A DNA stretch of 64,000 nucleotides, from the NCBI GenBank assembly GCA_013824115.1, contig PNNG01000019.1:18860-82859 (forward strand), in the 5' to 3' direction. Positions 1 through 8,590 of the stretch are shown piece by piece. This DNA is from Sphingobacteriaceae bacterium. GTDB taxonomy: Bacteria; Bacteroidota; Bacteroidia; UBA7662. Position 1 is the stretch's first letter. Each line of letters opens with the position of its first letter. A program made the position numbers and the translations under genes. Below the pieces are notes generated by a model. That model searched no databases and had not been told where the DNA came from. It saw only the letters and a program-made list of their open reading frames with translations.

Positions 1-202
1 AAATGCCTGCGCGCAAAGCCACAGGACGCTTTGAAGGCAGTAAGTAGCTATACCCTATGCCATAAACAAATCCCTGATTGAGCCCGAATTGGGTGTGCAC
101 CACGTGTTGATTGTTCAGGCTGTTAAAATTAAGCACCTGTGCCTGAGCACGTTCAGCCGATAGCGCGAAAACGAACAAAATAATTGTCTTAAGGTATTTC
201 AT
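1..202 (-). CDS. Outer-membrane or secreted protein, N-terminal fragment (runs off left edge)
   Basis: Only the first 67 codons are inside the window. The reading frame opens at an ATG whose first base is 202 and runs leftward without a stop. It starts with a signal peptide (MKYLKTIILFVFALSAERAQA-type: a lysine, a hydrophobic core and a small-residue cleavage site near residue 22). Short alternating hydrophobic and aromatic stretches follow (QFGLNQGFVYGIGYSYLL), as expected for the first strands of an outer-membrane beta-barrel. It begins 4 bp after the stop of the upstream hydrolase, so the two are probably co-transcribed. The barrel assignment is inference from about 45 mature residues and no family can be named. 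Confidence 0.6.
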   Translation of the reverse strand, partial: MKYLKTIILFVFALSAERAQAQVLNFNSLNNQHVVHTQFGLNQGFVYGIGYSYLLPSKRPVALRAGI

Positions 203-206
203 GCCC

Positions 207-1313
207 TTAGCGCATTGATTGTAGATATGCCAGAATACGTGGTTCAGTGAAGTCTTTCCAGGCGGATATTTGATCGAACATACCTGAATGACCAACCCCT
301 GGAACTTGAATCAACTCTTTGCTCTTATATGCCGATGCAATGCGTATAGCCCATGAATCGGGATAAGCTTGGTTATTACTGCTGTAAAAAAAGAGTACTT
401 TGGGATTATATTGGTCCAAACCAGCACCCAAATCGGGTTTATGCTTCTCGCCATAGGCAAACATGGCTGTGGCAATTACCGCACCATCGCGCGGAAACGG
501 ATAGGTTGCAGCATTTTCTCCTAAAGAAGAGGCAACATCACCCACCAATACATTGCCCGACGATTGGAGAGCGACTTTATAATCAAGCAACTCATGGTCG
601 TTCGAACGACCCATCAAAAATTGATCGAGGTAAGTCACGTCATTCAACGCTTCCGACCAAGGACCAAAAGATCTTGAGCTGGAAATATACGTATCGATGT
701 CTTCCCATTTAAGCCCCCCGGGCTCTGCTAAAATTAACCCGGCTATTTCTTGCGGATATTTACCTGCATAGGCCGATGCCAACATGGCTCCCCAAGAGTG
801 TCCTAATAAAACAACCTTTTGGACTGGCGATCTTCTCTGAGCTGCAATAATAGCCCTTAAATCATCATAATAAGCACGTTCTAAAGCCTTTACATCCGAA
901 ATGGTGTACTCAGCCATTGAAAACCGCTGCGACAATCCAGACCCCCTTTGGTCATAAAAAACAACACGGTATCCTTTATCAGCGAGGGTCTTGCAGTTCA
1001 TCAAATACCTAAAGCAATTTCCTGGGCCACCATGCAAACAAATGATTAAAGTGCTGTCTGGTGGACCAAAGGCTTGCAAATGCAAACGAGCTCCATTCAC
1101 TTCAAAAGCAGGCAATGCTGAGTCATCCATGACGGTTCGAGGCAGCAGGTTTCCTGGCTTATTCAGCCGGTCGTCTGGACTACAAGAGAGCAAAATGCCA
1201 CTTTGCATTGCAATCAATAGGTGGGTTAATGCCCTATTGTGGCGCGGTTCGATGATATTCGAGAAAGCAAACAACAGTTTTAACATCATTCTTTGGGCTA
1301 ATATTCCGTTCAT
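207..1313 (-). CDS. Alpha/beta hydrolase, S33 proline-iminopeptidase-like, possible lipoprotein
   Basis: The protein has 368 residues with the S33 hydrolase signature set: HGGPG oxyanion-hole loop at 94-98, DQRGSG at 121-126, and the nucleophile elbow GHSWG at 171-175 with Ser173. A late GVGHSG supplies the probable catalytic His. These fit an aminopeptidase or esterase acting on small substrates. The first 45 residues are unusual. They contain a hydrophobic run ending in LLSC (Cys44), which looks like a lipobox, but the ORF starts well upstream of a normal lipoprotein signal. The true start may lie further in, or an additional segment may be present. The gene is followed after 4 bp by the outer-membrane fragment at the left edge. 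The substrate cannot be inferred. Confidence 0.85.
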   Translation of the reverse strand: MNGILAQRMMLKLLFAFSNIIEPRHNRALTHLLIAMQSGILLSCSPDDRLNKPGNLLPRTVMDDSALPAFEVNGARLHLQAFGPPDSTLIICLHGGPGNCFRYLMNCKTLADKGYRVVFYDQRGSGLSQRFSMAEYTISDVKALERAYYDDLRAIIAAQRRSPVQKVVLLGHSWGAMLASAYAGKYPQEIAGLILAEPGGLKWEDIDTYISSSRSFGPWSEALNDVTYLDQFLMGRSNDHELLDYKVALQSSGNVLVGDVASSLGENAATYPFPRDGAVIATAMFAYGEKHKPDLGAGLDQYNPKVLFFYSSNNQAYPDSWAIRIASAYKSKELIQVPGVGHSGMFDQISAWKDFTEPRILAYLQSMR

Positions 1314-1875
1314 TTTACGCTATGCTACAGCCAGAAAAAAGTACTGCTTAAGGATTTGGGTTAAAAATCAATCCATGAAACAAATCTACCAGCTAGCAAT
1401 GGAGCTATTCATTAACCAAAGTTAATTTCATCTATGCTATTGTTCTAAACCCTAGGCGACACACATTACCAATTTGCGACAGAACTTCCTCTTGCATACG
1501 CCTTCCCAGCCATCAAGTTCCATGGCCCATAAATAAAACACCACTCATGGCTTCAAATGAGCGGGCGCAATTGCCATTTGACGAAAGCGGCTTGGTGAGC
1601 CAGTATTTTTTGCAAAGCAGCGGGCGATAAAAGCCTGACGTATTCGTACCATCAGCGGTCCAGCATGGAACGCTGAACACGCTGATTGAGCGGATGAGCA
1701 CGGATTTCATAACCGTCCAGCCCCACTAGGGGCGGCATGTGCGTAACCGCAAAAATCCGCCCCATCCGCGTCATCAGCGGTCCATCACGGAACGCGGAGC
1801 ACGCGGATTAAACGGATAATCACAGATTTTATAACCCCCCGGCTCTCGGGATTTCGCTTCGCTTAACCTTGAACC
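1314..1875. other. Gene-free gap (562 bp) carrying imperfect repeats
   Basis: No convincing coding frame is present. The half next to the hydrolase (1314-1500) shows nothing recognisable apart from being the likely promoter region for that minus-strand gene. The other half holds the duplicated element at 1650-1838. A 30-bp element at 1841-1870 recurs almost exactly at 8496-8525. Confidence 0.6.
1650..1838 (+). repeat. Two imperfect direct copies of a ~68-bp intergenic element
   Basis: Copy 1 is 1650-1716 and copy 2 is 1772-1838. They begin with the same 12 bases (CATCAGCGGTCC) and align along their full length at roughly 75-80 percent identity by eye, 122 bp apart. The region right after copy 2 (1841-1870, GGCTCTCGGGATTTCGCTTC...) is repeated at 8496-8525 upstream of the histidine kinase. 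No transposase or terminal inverted repeats are seen. Function unknown. Confidence 0.75.
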
Positions 1876-3420
1876 TCAAACCGCCCTTACGAGGTACAAC
1901 TTCTCCTTCGCCCGCGTCATGGCCGTGTACAACCAACGGAGGTGCTGCTCGTCGGTGCCGTAGGGCCGCTCCATCAGCACAAAAACATGCGGCCACTCGC
2001 CGCCCTGCGCTTTGTGGCCCGTAATGGCGTAGCTGTACTTTACTTGCAAAGCATTGAGATAAGGGTCATACGGACCAAAAGTTTCGGCATGTCGCCTGGC
2101 CCGCCACAACAATTGCCATTGGGCCGCATTCAAACCCGCATCCTTGCTGTTCAACAAATCGAACAACAACCGGCCCTGCTGGTACTGCCGGTGGCCTTTT
2201 AAATCGGTAAATGCCATTTCGGCCGCCAACCACTGCAAGCCCGCATAGTCTTCCAGCTCGTTGGCATGACTCACTACCTCCACCGTTTCGCCATTGGCAA
2301 TAAAATCGCGGTTTTTGAGGAAGTGATTACGCACCACCAACAGTTGCTCGCCTGGCATGGGCAGTCGATCGGCCCCGGGCTGCAACAAGCGCCGCAAACG
2401 CACATTGAGTTTGTGCGCCCAAAAATTGCTGTAGGTTACAAAAACCACCGAATCGGGATCGCGGCGGTACAAGTCGGCATAGAGCTCTAGCGCCGCATCG
2501 GTAGAGGCAATTTCGAGGATGTCGTCGGCCGGGAAATCGACATCAAAATATGCATTATCGGCCATTTCGGCTCCGCTCAATGACCCTAACTGACGTGCGT
2601 TCATCATGCTTTGGGCACGCGATTTCAATTGATCGCGTACTTGCGTGGCCAGCTGCAAAATGCCCGAATGTCCGCCCTGGCGTTTCACCTGGTATAAATC
2701 TACCTCCGCCACCCCCATGCCCAGGCCACGGAGGCGTTCGCCGTGCAACGCTGCCGACTGATTTTCGTGCACCGGCGGCAATTGAAACGGATCGCCCACC
2801 AGCACCAGCCGGTTCCAGCCACTGCTGCCAAAAACGTGCTGCAGCAAATCGGGCAACAGTCCATTCATTTGGTACTGACCTTCGTTCACGGGCAAACTGC
2901 TAATCATGGAGGCCTCATCGGCTACAAAAACCACGGGTTCTTCGCTTTCGAAATGTTTGAGCAAAAAAGCAAAGCCGCTGATGTGGCCGCCTTTGTCGTA
3001 ACGCTCTTCGAGGGCATATATCTGCCGGTGAATGGTATAAGCCGCTATGCCTGTGCGCTGCGCCAGCACCTTGGCTGCCCTGCCCGTTGGGGCCAGCAGC
3101 ACTACCGGACGATGCAGGCTTTGCAAATAGGCCGCCACCCCACGCATCAAACTGGTTTTTCCGGTTCCTGCCGAGCCCCGCAGCACCAGCACTTCATTGG
3201 GCGCATCGCTATGCAGGTAATCGGCCAATTGGCGAAGGGCGTGTTGCTGTTCCTCGTCGGGAGCCACGGCCAACAACGCCAGCATGGCTTGGTAAGCATC
3301 ATCGGCACCTTCTCCCTCGGGCTCTACGCCAAAATAGCTGGCAGTAAAGTAGCGCAAGTGGGCAGCAACCGCTGCTTGCACCGCCGCCTCATCGCCCGCC
3401 GCGAAAGAAAACACGTCCAT
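1876..3420 (-). CDS. SF1B DNA helicase, RecD/Dda-like ATPase
   Basis: The 514-residue protein has helicase superfamily 1 motifs in order: Walker A GSAGTGKT at 82-89, motif Ia around PTGRAAK (111-117), Walker B DEAS at 168-171, a VGDPFQLPP motif III, and C-terminal motifs GHKAQG (468-473) and YTAMTRAKE (498-506). This matches the short RecD2/Dda-like ATP-dependent helicases common in Bacteroidota, which unwind DNA 5' to 3' in repair or replication restart. It lacks the long N-terminal region of full RecD2. The gene stands alone with repeat-filled gaps on both sides. The start ATG at 3420 has a TATTTTG element about 8 bases upstream, one base short of the usual TAnnTTTG promoter. Confidence 0.88.
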   Translation of the reverse strand: MDVFSFAAGDEAAVQAAVAAHLRYFTASYFGVEPEGEGADDAYQAMLALLAVAPDEEQQHALRQLADYLHSDAPNEVLVLRGSAGTGKTSLMRGVAAYLQSLHRPVVLLAPTGRAAKVLAQRTGIAAYTIHRQIYALEERYDKGGHISGFAFLLKHFESEEPVVFVADEASMISSLPVNEGQYQMNGLLPDLLQHVFGSSGWNRLVLVGDPFQLPPVHENQSAALHGERLRGLGMGVAEVDLYQVKRQGGHSGILQLATQVRDQLKSRAQSMMNARQLGSLSGAEMADNAYFDVDFPADDILEIASTDAALELYADLYRRDPDSVVFVTYSNFWAHKLNVRLRRLLQPGADRLPMPGEQLLVVRNHFLKNRDFIANGETVEVVSHANELEDYAGLQWLAAEMAFTDLKGHRQYQQGRLLFDLLNSKDAGLNAAQWQLLWRARRHAETFGPYDPYLNALQVKYSYAITGHKAQGGEWPHVFVLMERPYGTDEQHLRWLYTAMTRAKEKLYLVRAV

Positions 3421-3980
3421 GCCCGCAAAATAGCGATTTTTGATGGGCGGGCGTCAGGAAATGGGTGAGAGAGAACGGACGACGGGTAGATTTGCGATTC
3501 GGATTTGCGATTTGCGATTGCTGCCTTCGACAGGGTTGAACCGCGACGACGCGACGAAGGGCGCAACGAACGCAACGACCAGCCGGAAGTTTAACCACGC
3601 TGAAAGTCCCGCCGAATGCAATAAAGTGACAACCTATTTCAGGCACAGACACAAAAAACCAATTGAACTTTGAACCTTGAACACGGCCAGGCAACAGTTT
3701 AACCACCAAGAGCACGAAGACAGGGCACAAAACACACGGTGGAAGATTTGGGGAGACGAGATTGCCGTAATTCCAACAATACCGAATTTTGAATTCCGAA
3801 GATTCTGCGAAAGTCTGCGAAGTCTGCGGGAACACGGATGACAGTGAATGGGTGACAGGCAACAGGTAACCGATGACCTCATCCCCCGCCGCAACGCGGC
3901 ACCAGTTCTTTACCCCAGCCGCAGGCATTCCCAGCCCAACCAATTCATCTATCCCTTAATTTGCACCTCAAACCCCACCC
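3421..3980. other. Gene-free gap (560 bp) with mosaic repeats
   Basis: The gap between the divergent helicase and DUF5686 genes holds no credible gene. It contains blocks A (about 3487-3552) and B (about 3803-3936) of the repeat family that returns at 6511-6740, separated by about 250 bp of unrelated sequence. A TAATTTG element at 3958-3964 lies about 16 bases before the ATG at 3981 and may be a promoter variant. Confidence 0.6.
3487..3936 (+). repeat. Upstream copies of intergenic repeat blocks A and B
   Basis: Block A (3487-3552) reads TAGATTTGCGATTCGGATTT and onward. Block B (3803-3936) contains CTGCGAAGTCTGCGGGAA, a GCCGC-AAC-GCGGC hairpin at 3888-3900 and a CAGCCGCAGGCATTCCCAG end. Both blocks recur in the same order and orientation at 6511-6740, on the other side of the single gene 3981-6473. 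That gene is therefore bracketed by direct repeats. Confidence 0.75.
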
Positions 3981-6473
3981 ATGCGCACCCTCCTCACCCT
4001 CCTGCTGCTCTGCGCCAGCCTCCCTCCCGCTTTGGCCCAATACCTCCTCGAAGGCAAAGTGCTCGACGCCACCACCAACCAGCCCCTGCCCTTCGTCAAT
4101 ATCCTCATCAACAACCAAAAAAGCGGCGCCATTACCGATATCGACGGCCGCTTCCGCATTTCACAAGCCGAACCCATCGGCCAGCTGCGTTTGAGTTATG
4201 TGGGTTACGAAAATCGCACCCAAACCATCGCCGCTGGAGTAACCAAAATCAACATCCAAATGCAGCCTAAAACGGCTGTATTGCAGGAAATTGCGGTGGT
4301 AGCGGGTGAAAATCCGGCCCACCGCATTGTGCGCGAAGCTGTGCGTAGGCGCGATGAAAACAATCCTGAAAAACTATCCAACTTCAGGTACAAGTCCTAC
4401 AACCGCTTTGTGGTAACCCTCGATTCGGCCGACCAGCCCTTGAACGACTCCATCCGCCTGGTGCAGCTCAAAGATGCTGTGCGCTATGATTCTAGCAACT
4501 ACCAAGTGGCTAATTTCTTTCGCAAGCGCGATTTGTTCCTCACCGAATCGCTGAGTGAGCGCGACTTTGTGGCCCCCGACCTCAGCCATGAAAAAGTAAT
4601 AGCCACGCGTACGTCGGGCATCAAAAACCCCATGTTTGTGATGCTCAGCAGCCAGTTGCAGAGCTTTTCATTCTACCCCGATTACATCAGCATCCTCGAT
4701 GTGCGCTACCTCAATCCCATTTCGCCAGGCAGCACCTCGCGCTACTTTTTCCACCTGGAAGACACGCTGTATGATGATCGCGATAGCATTTATGTGATTT
4801 CTTTCAAACCCATGAAGGGCAGCAACATCCAGGGCATGAAGGGACTGTTGTACATCCATACAGCAGGTTATGCCATACAAAACGTTCTGGCCGAGCCCGC
4901 TGATTCGGTAGCGGGACTCAATATCAGAATTAGGCAGCAGTACAAACGGGTAGAAGGCAGTAAGTGGTTTCCTGCCCAGCTGAATACCGACATCTATTTT
5001 GCCAATTTGAATTTAGGTGGTAATGGCCGCCCTGTGGCCATAGCGCGTTCATACCTCAGCGACATTCAGTTAAATCCAGGATTACGCAAGCGCGATGTGG
5101 CACTGAATGGTACCGAAGTCCTTCGCGACGCTACCAACAAACCCATTGGCTTTTGGGAACCCTACCGGCCCGATTCGCTGAGCGAGCGCGACCTCGAAAC
5201 CTACCGCTTCATCGATTCGATCAGTGCCCAAAACAAACTCGAACAACGTTTGCGCTGGGCATTGGCGCTCAGTACCGGGCGCTTTCCGGTAGGTCCCATC
5301 GACATCCGCCTGCGCGATGTTTTTGGGGGAAGCCGCTACGAGGGCCTCCGCCTGGGCATGGGCTTGGCTACCAACGACAAAGTGAGCCCCTGGTTTTCGG
5401 TGGGCGGCTATGCGGCCTGGGGCTTCCACGACAAGCAGGGCAAATACGGACTCAATACCGATTTTTATTTCGACCGCCGCAAGCGCACCAGCCTCAGCCT
5501 CTATGGCCACAACGACCTCATTGTGAATGGCGGCTACCAGCTGTTCAACAACGAAACGGCGCTCATCAACACCCACCCCGACCGCCTGGTGTACTTCTTC
5601 AACCAGTTTTTCGACCGCGAGAAGGCCTTGGGAGCCAAGTTCCGCTTCCTCAATTGGCGTTACCTGAGTGGGGAAGTGGGCTTTAAGGGCAGTTATCGCG
5701 AGCAAACACCGTGGTTCCGTTACCGCTATGTGCCCCTTGCCCCCGGTTACGCCTGGGGCGAGCCTTTGCCCGAAGCCGTGGGTGCACCTGCCTTCAACTA
5801 CCGCGAATGGGGTGTGCAATTGCGCTATGCCTTTCGTGAAAAAACCCTGCGCCTGCTCGACCGTGAGTACACCATCGAAAACCGCTATCCCATTGTTTAT
5901 GCCTCCTACCAACGGGGCTTCAAACTTTGGGGCGGTGATTGGGATTACCACCGCTTGGTGGGTCGCATCGAAAAGAATTTTGTGATCCGCAATGCAGGCG
6001 TTTTGAGTGCTGTAGTGAGTGCAGGTGCTGCTTGGGGTCCCGAAAGCCTGCCCATTCAGCAGCTTTTCTTCATGCGCGGCATTGGTCGCACCAACGGCAT
6101 TTTTGTGCCCTTTGCCTTCCAAACCATCGATATGCACGAATATGTGGGCAACCAGTTTGCCGAAGTGCACCTGCGCCACAATTTCGAATCATTGTTGTTC
6201 CGCACCGAAAAGCAGCAGCCCATTTTCGCCATCCACCACAACAGCGGCTGGAGCCGACTCAGCTCCCCCGGCGACCATTATTTCACCGAGCCTGCCACCT
6301 TCCCCGCCCGCGCCGTCGACATGCGATTGGGCTACCACGAAAGCGGCTTTTCCATTTCCAACATCCAATTGCTCGACAACCGCTGGGGACTGGGCGTATT
6401 TTACCGCTATGGCGCCTACCAATCGCCTACTCTCAGAGAAAATTTTGCAATCAAATTGGTGCTCACACCGTAG
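3981..6473 (+). CDS. DUF5686 / carboxypeptidase-regulatory-like outer-membrane protein
   Basis: The 830-residue protein has a clear signal peptide (cleavage after ALA at about residue 19). A carboxypeptidase-regulatory-like beta-sandwich follows at about 20-100, with typical GKVLDATTNQPLPFVNI, TDIDGRF and LSYVGYE motifs. The rest is a long beta-rich region with many aromatic-ended strands, ending in FAIKLVLTP, as in DUF5686 proteins. The family is a Bacteroidota outer-membrane group related in layout to TonB-dependent receptors but without a plug. Its role is unproven; binding or processing of a surface ligand is inferred. The gene is monocistronic, divergent from the helicase, and bracketed by direct repeats. 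It runs convergently into lpd. Confidence 0.85.
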   Translation: MRTLLTLLLLCASLPPALAQYLLEGKVLDATTNQPLPFVNILINNQKSGAITDIDGRFRISQAEPIGQLRLSYVGYENRTQTIAAGVTKINIQMQPKTAVLQEIAVVAGENPAHRIVREAVRRRDENNPEKLSNFRYKSYNRFVVTLDSADQPLNDSIRLVQLKDAVRYDSSNYQVANFFRKRDLFLTESLSERDFVAPDLSHEKVIATRTSGIKNPMFVMLSSQLQSFSFYPDYISILDVRYLNPISPGSTSRYFFHLEDTLYDDRDSIYVISFKPMKGSNIQGMKGLLYIHTAGYAIQNVLAEPADSVAGLNIRIRQQYKRVEGSKWFPAQLNTDIYFANLNLGGNGRPVAIARSYLSDIQLNPGLRKRDVALNGTEVLRDATNKPIGFWEPYRPDSLSERDLETYRFIDSISAQNKLEQRLRWALALSTGRFPVGPIDIRLRDVFGGSRYEGLRLGMGLATNDKVSPWFSVGGYAAWGFHDKQGKYGLNTDFYFDRRKRTSLSLYGHNDLIVNGGYQLFNNETALINTHPDRLVYFFNQFFDREKALGAKFRFLNWRYLSGEVGFKGSYREQTPWFRYRYVPLAPGYAWGEPLPEAVGAPAFNYREWGVQLRYAFREKTLRLLDREYTIENRYPIVYASYQRGFKLWGGDWDYHRLVGRIEKNFVIRNAGVLSAVVSAGAAWGPESLPIQQLFFMRGIGRTNGIFVPFAFQTIDMHEYVGNQFAEVHLRHNFESLLFRTEKQQPIFAIHHNSGWSRLSSPGDHYFTEPATFPARAVDMRLGYHESGFSISNIQLLDNRWGLGVFYRYGAYQSPTLRENFAIKLVLTP

Positions 6474-6510
6474 AAAGTCGGCTGCTGGACGACGGCTGAC
6501 GGACGACAGT

Positions 6511-6794
6511 TAGATTAGCGATTCGGATTTGCGATTTGCTATTGCTGCCTGCGACAGGATTGAACCGCGCTGACGCTACGTTAAGCGCGACGGACGCGAA
6601 GAAAATGCTGCGAAATTCTGCGAAGTCTGCGGGAAAACAGACGACGGGCGACGGGTGACAGGGAATAGGCTACAGAAGGCCTCCTGCCCGCCGCAACGCG
6701 GCATCAGTCATTACCCCCAGCCGAAGGCATCCCCAGTCCCGAAACTTCGGGACATCACCAGCCGCAGGCATCCCCAGTCCCGAAACTTCGGGAC
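6511..6794 (+). repeat. Downstream copies of repeat blocks A and B plus twin hairpins
   Basis: Block A returns at 6511-6576 and block B at about 6606-6740, including the GCCGCAACGCGGC hairpin (6690-6702). Next come two identical 18-bp palindromes, GTCCCGAAACTTCGGGAC, at 6736-6753 and 6777-6794. Each follows a copy of a GGCATCCCCA phrase, so this is a 41-bp tandem unit. The hairpins lie between two convergent genes and could act as a bidirectional terminator, but no T-run follows. The gap 6474-6812 contains no gene. Confidence 0.75.
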
Positions 6795-6812
6795 GTTAAC
6801 CGCGCGAAGCGC

Positions 6813-8216
6813 CTACATATGTATCGCCCTATTCCCCGTCGCCGCCAAACACGCCTCCCTAAACACCTCGGTATAGGTAGGATGCGCATGGCTCATGCGG
6901 GCAATGTCTTCGGCACTGGCACGGAACTCCATGGCCACCACCGCTTCGGCAATCATATCGGCTACGCGTGGACCAATCATATGCACGCCCAAAATTTCGT
7001 CGGTTTGCTGGTGGGCATACACCTTCACCAGTCCGTCGGTATCCATAGAAGCCCGGGCGCGACCGCTGGCTTTGAACGGGAAAGAGCCCGCTTTAAACGG
7101 AATACCCTGGGCTTTTAGCTCGGCTTCGGTATGGCCTACACTGGCCACCTCGGGCCAGGTGTACACCACATTGGGAATGAGCAGGTAGTTGATGTGCGGC
7201 TTTTGACCAGCAATGTATTCTGCTACAAAAACGCCTTCTTCTTCGGCTTTGTGGGCCAACATAGCGCCTTTCACCACGTCGCCAATAGCAAAAATGTGGG
7301 GCTGGGCCGTTTGCAGGTGCTCGTTTACGGGAATGCGGCCGCGCTCGTCGGTAGCCAAGCCGGCTTTGTCGAGCCCCAAATGGTCGGTATACGGACGGCG
7401 ACCCACCGAAACCAAGGTATAATCAGCCTTGATTTCTTTTACTTCGCCGCTTTTCAAATCTTCGAAGGTCACCACGGTTTGTTTGCCCTTGCTCGCCACG
7501 CCGGTTACTTTATGTCCGAAATGAAAATCGAAGCCCAACTTGGCCAGTACTTTTTGTAGTTCTTTGCCCATGGCTGCGTCCATGGTAGGAATGAGGCTAT
7601 CGGTAAATTCAATCACGGTGATTTTGGTACCCAGTCGGGCGTACACCGAGCCCATTTCCATGCCGATAACGCCGCCACCAATCACCACCATGTGCTTGGG
7701 CACTTCGGGCAAGTTGAGGGCTTCGGTAGAAGTAATGATGCGTTGTTTGTCGATATTCACGCCGGGCACACTTGCAGGCTTGCTGCCCGTTGCCACGATG
7801 AAATATTTGGCGGTGATGCTTTCGCTGCTGCCATCGGCTTTGGCGATGCTGAGGGTGTGGGCATCGGCAAAGCTGCCATGGCCATGGTGAACGGCGATTT
7901 TGTTCTTTTTCATGAGGAAGGCAATGCCGTCGACATTCTGTTTCACCACATCGTTCTTGCGGGCCACCATTTGCGGCAGGTTTACTTTGAGATTGCTCAG
8001 CTCAATGCCGTGGGTATTGAAGGTATGGGCTGCGTTGTGGTAGTGCTCCGACGAATCGAGCATGGCTTTTGAGGGAATACATCCTACATTGAGGCAAGTA
8101 CCACCGAGGGTGTTGTAACGTTCAACAATGGCCGTTTTTAAGCCCAATTGCGCAGCGCGTATGGCTGCTACATAACCGCCCGGACCAGCACCAATCACTA
8201 CCACATCGTATTCCAT
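6813..8216 (-). CDS. lpdA: Dihydrolipoyl dehydrogenase (E3)
   Basis: This is the flavoprotein that reoxidises dihydrolipoamide with NAD+ in the pyruvate, 2-oxoglutarate and branched-chain dehydrogenase complexes. Taking the ATG at 8216 gives 467 residues, the family size. The FAD-binding motif GAGPGG is at 9-14, and the redox disulfide is in GGTCLNVGCIPSK (Cys41, Cys46). An NAD-binding GGGVIGMEMGS follows, and the C-terminal HAHPTYTE provides the catalytic His. An ORF extension to 8255 exists, but MEYDVVVIGAG is the standard N-terminus and a promoter element lies inside the extension. No dehydrogenase or acyltransferase subunits are next to it, so it probably serves several complexes. Confidence 0.96.
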   Translation of the reverse strand: MEYDVVVIGAGPGGYVAAIRAAQLGLKTAIVERYNTLGGTCLNVGCIPSKAMLDSSEHYHNAAHTFNTHGIELSNLKVNLPQMVARKNDVVKQNVDGIAFLMKKNKIAVHHGHGSFADAHTLSIAKADGSSESITAKYFIVATGSKPASVPGVNIDKQRIITSTEALNLPEVPKHMVVIGGGVIGMEMGSVYARLGTKITVIEFTDSLIPTMDAAMGKELQKVLAKLGFDFHFGHKVTGVASKGKQTVVTFEDLKSGEVKEIKADYTLVSVGRRPYTDHLGLDKAGLATDERGRIPVNEHLQTAQPHIFAIGDVVKGAMLAHKAEEEGVFVAEYIAGQKPHINYLLIPNVVYTWPEVASVGHTEAELKAQGIPFKAGSFPFKASGRARASMDTDGLVKVYAHQQTDEILGVHMIGPRVADMIAEAVVAMEFRASAEDIARMSHAHPTYTEVFREACLAATGNRAIHM

Positions 8217-8232
8217 ATTCTTAGATTTTAGG

Positions 8233-8240
8233 CAAAAATA
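8233..8240 (-). promoter_or_regulatory. TAnnTTTG promoter element for lpdA
   Basis: Read on the minus strand the bases are TATTTTTG, a full match to the Bacteroidota -7 consensus, 16 bases before the lpdA ATG. A good -33 TTG at the usual 19-21 bp spacing is not evident. Its position supports the ATG at 8216 rather than the longer ORF. Confidence 0.6.
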
Positions 8241-8590
8241 AGCATTCCTAACCAATGTGCTTTGAAATGCTCCATCATACTGCCCTGGCTAGCTTCGTTT
8301 TTGTTGCATATACAACATAATGAGGCAATGAAATAGCAACAGGCCACCTGCTCCTCGCTTAAGCAACAGAAACCCTTTGAAATTTAACCCCCCGCTTCGC
8401 AGGGCTACCCGGATACGGCCTCGCTGGGCCGCTTTTGCATTCTCCTGCAATTGTGCAGCTGTGCTGCCAACTTTTTGAATCCTCGAATCGCCCTTGGCTC
8501 TCGGGATTTCGCTTCGCTCAACCTTACAGCCAATCACGCAACATTGTTGCGGACTGCATGGTGCTTGCTTCTTTTTTATAAATTGCCTCC
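8241..8590. other. Gene-free divergent gap between lpdA and the histidine kinase
   Basis: No credible gene is present; the short open frames are not supported by codon use or a recognisable product. The stretch holds the second copy of the GGCTCTCGGGATTTCGCTTC element (8496-8525, first copy 1841-1870) and a small CCCCGCTTCGCAGGG-type hairpin near 8390. TATAAATTG at 8576-8584, just before the kinase ATG, resembles a promoter element. Confidence 0.5.

Noticed and set aside
2743..3468. Plus-strand frame (241 codons) opposite the helicase
   Set aside because: The helicase motifs are complete on the minus strand, and the opposing frame has no recognisable features.
5082..6179. Long minus-strand frame (365 codons) opposite the DUF5686 gene
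   Set aside because: It lies entirely inside a gene with clear signal peptide and domain content, and its translation is repetitive His/Ala/Val-rich with no motif.
8289..8537. 82-codon minus-strand frame between lpdA and the kinase
   Set aside because: It is built largely from the dispersed repeat sequence, has no conserved motif and lies in the divergent promoter gap.
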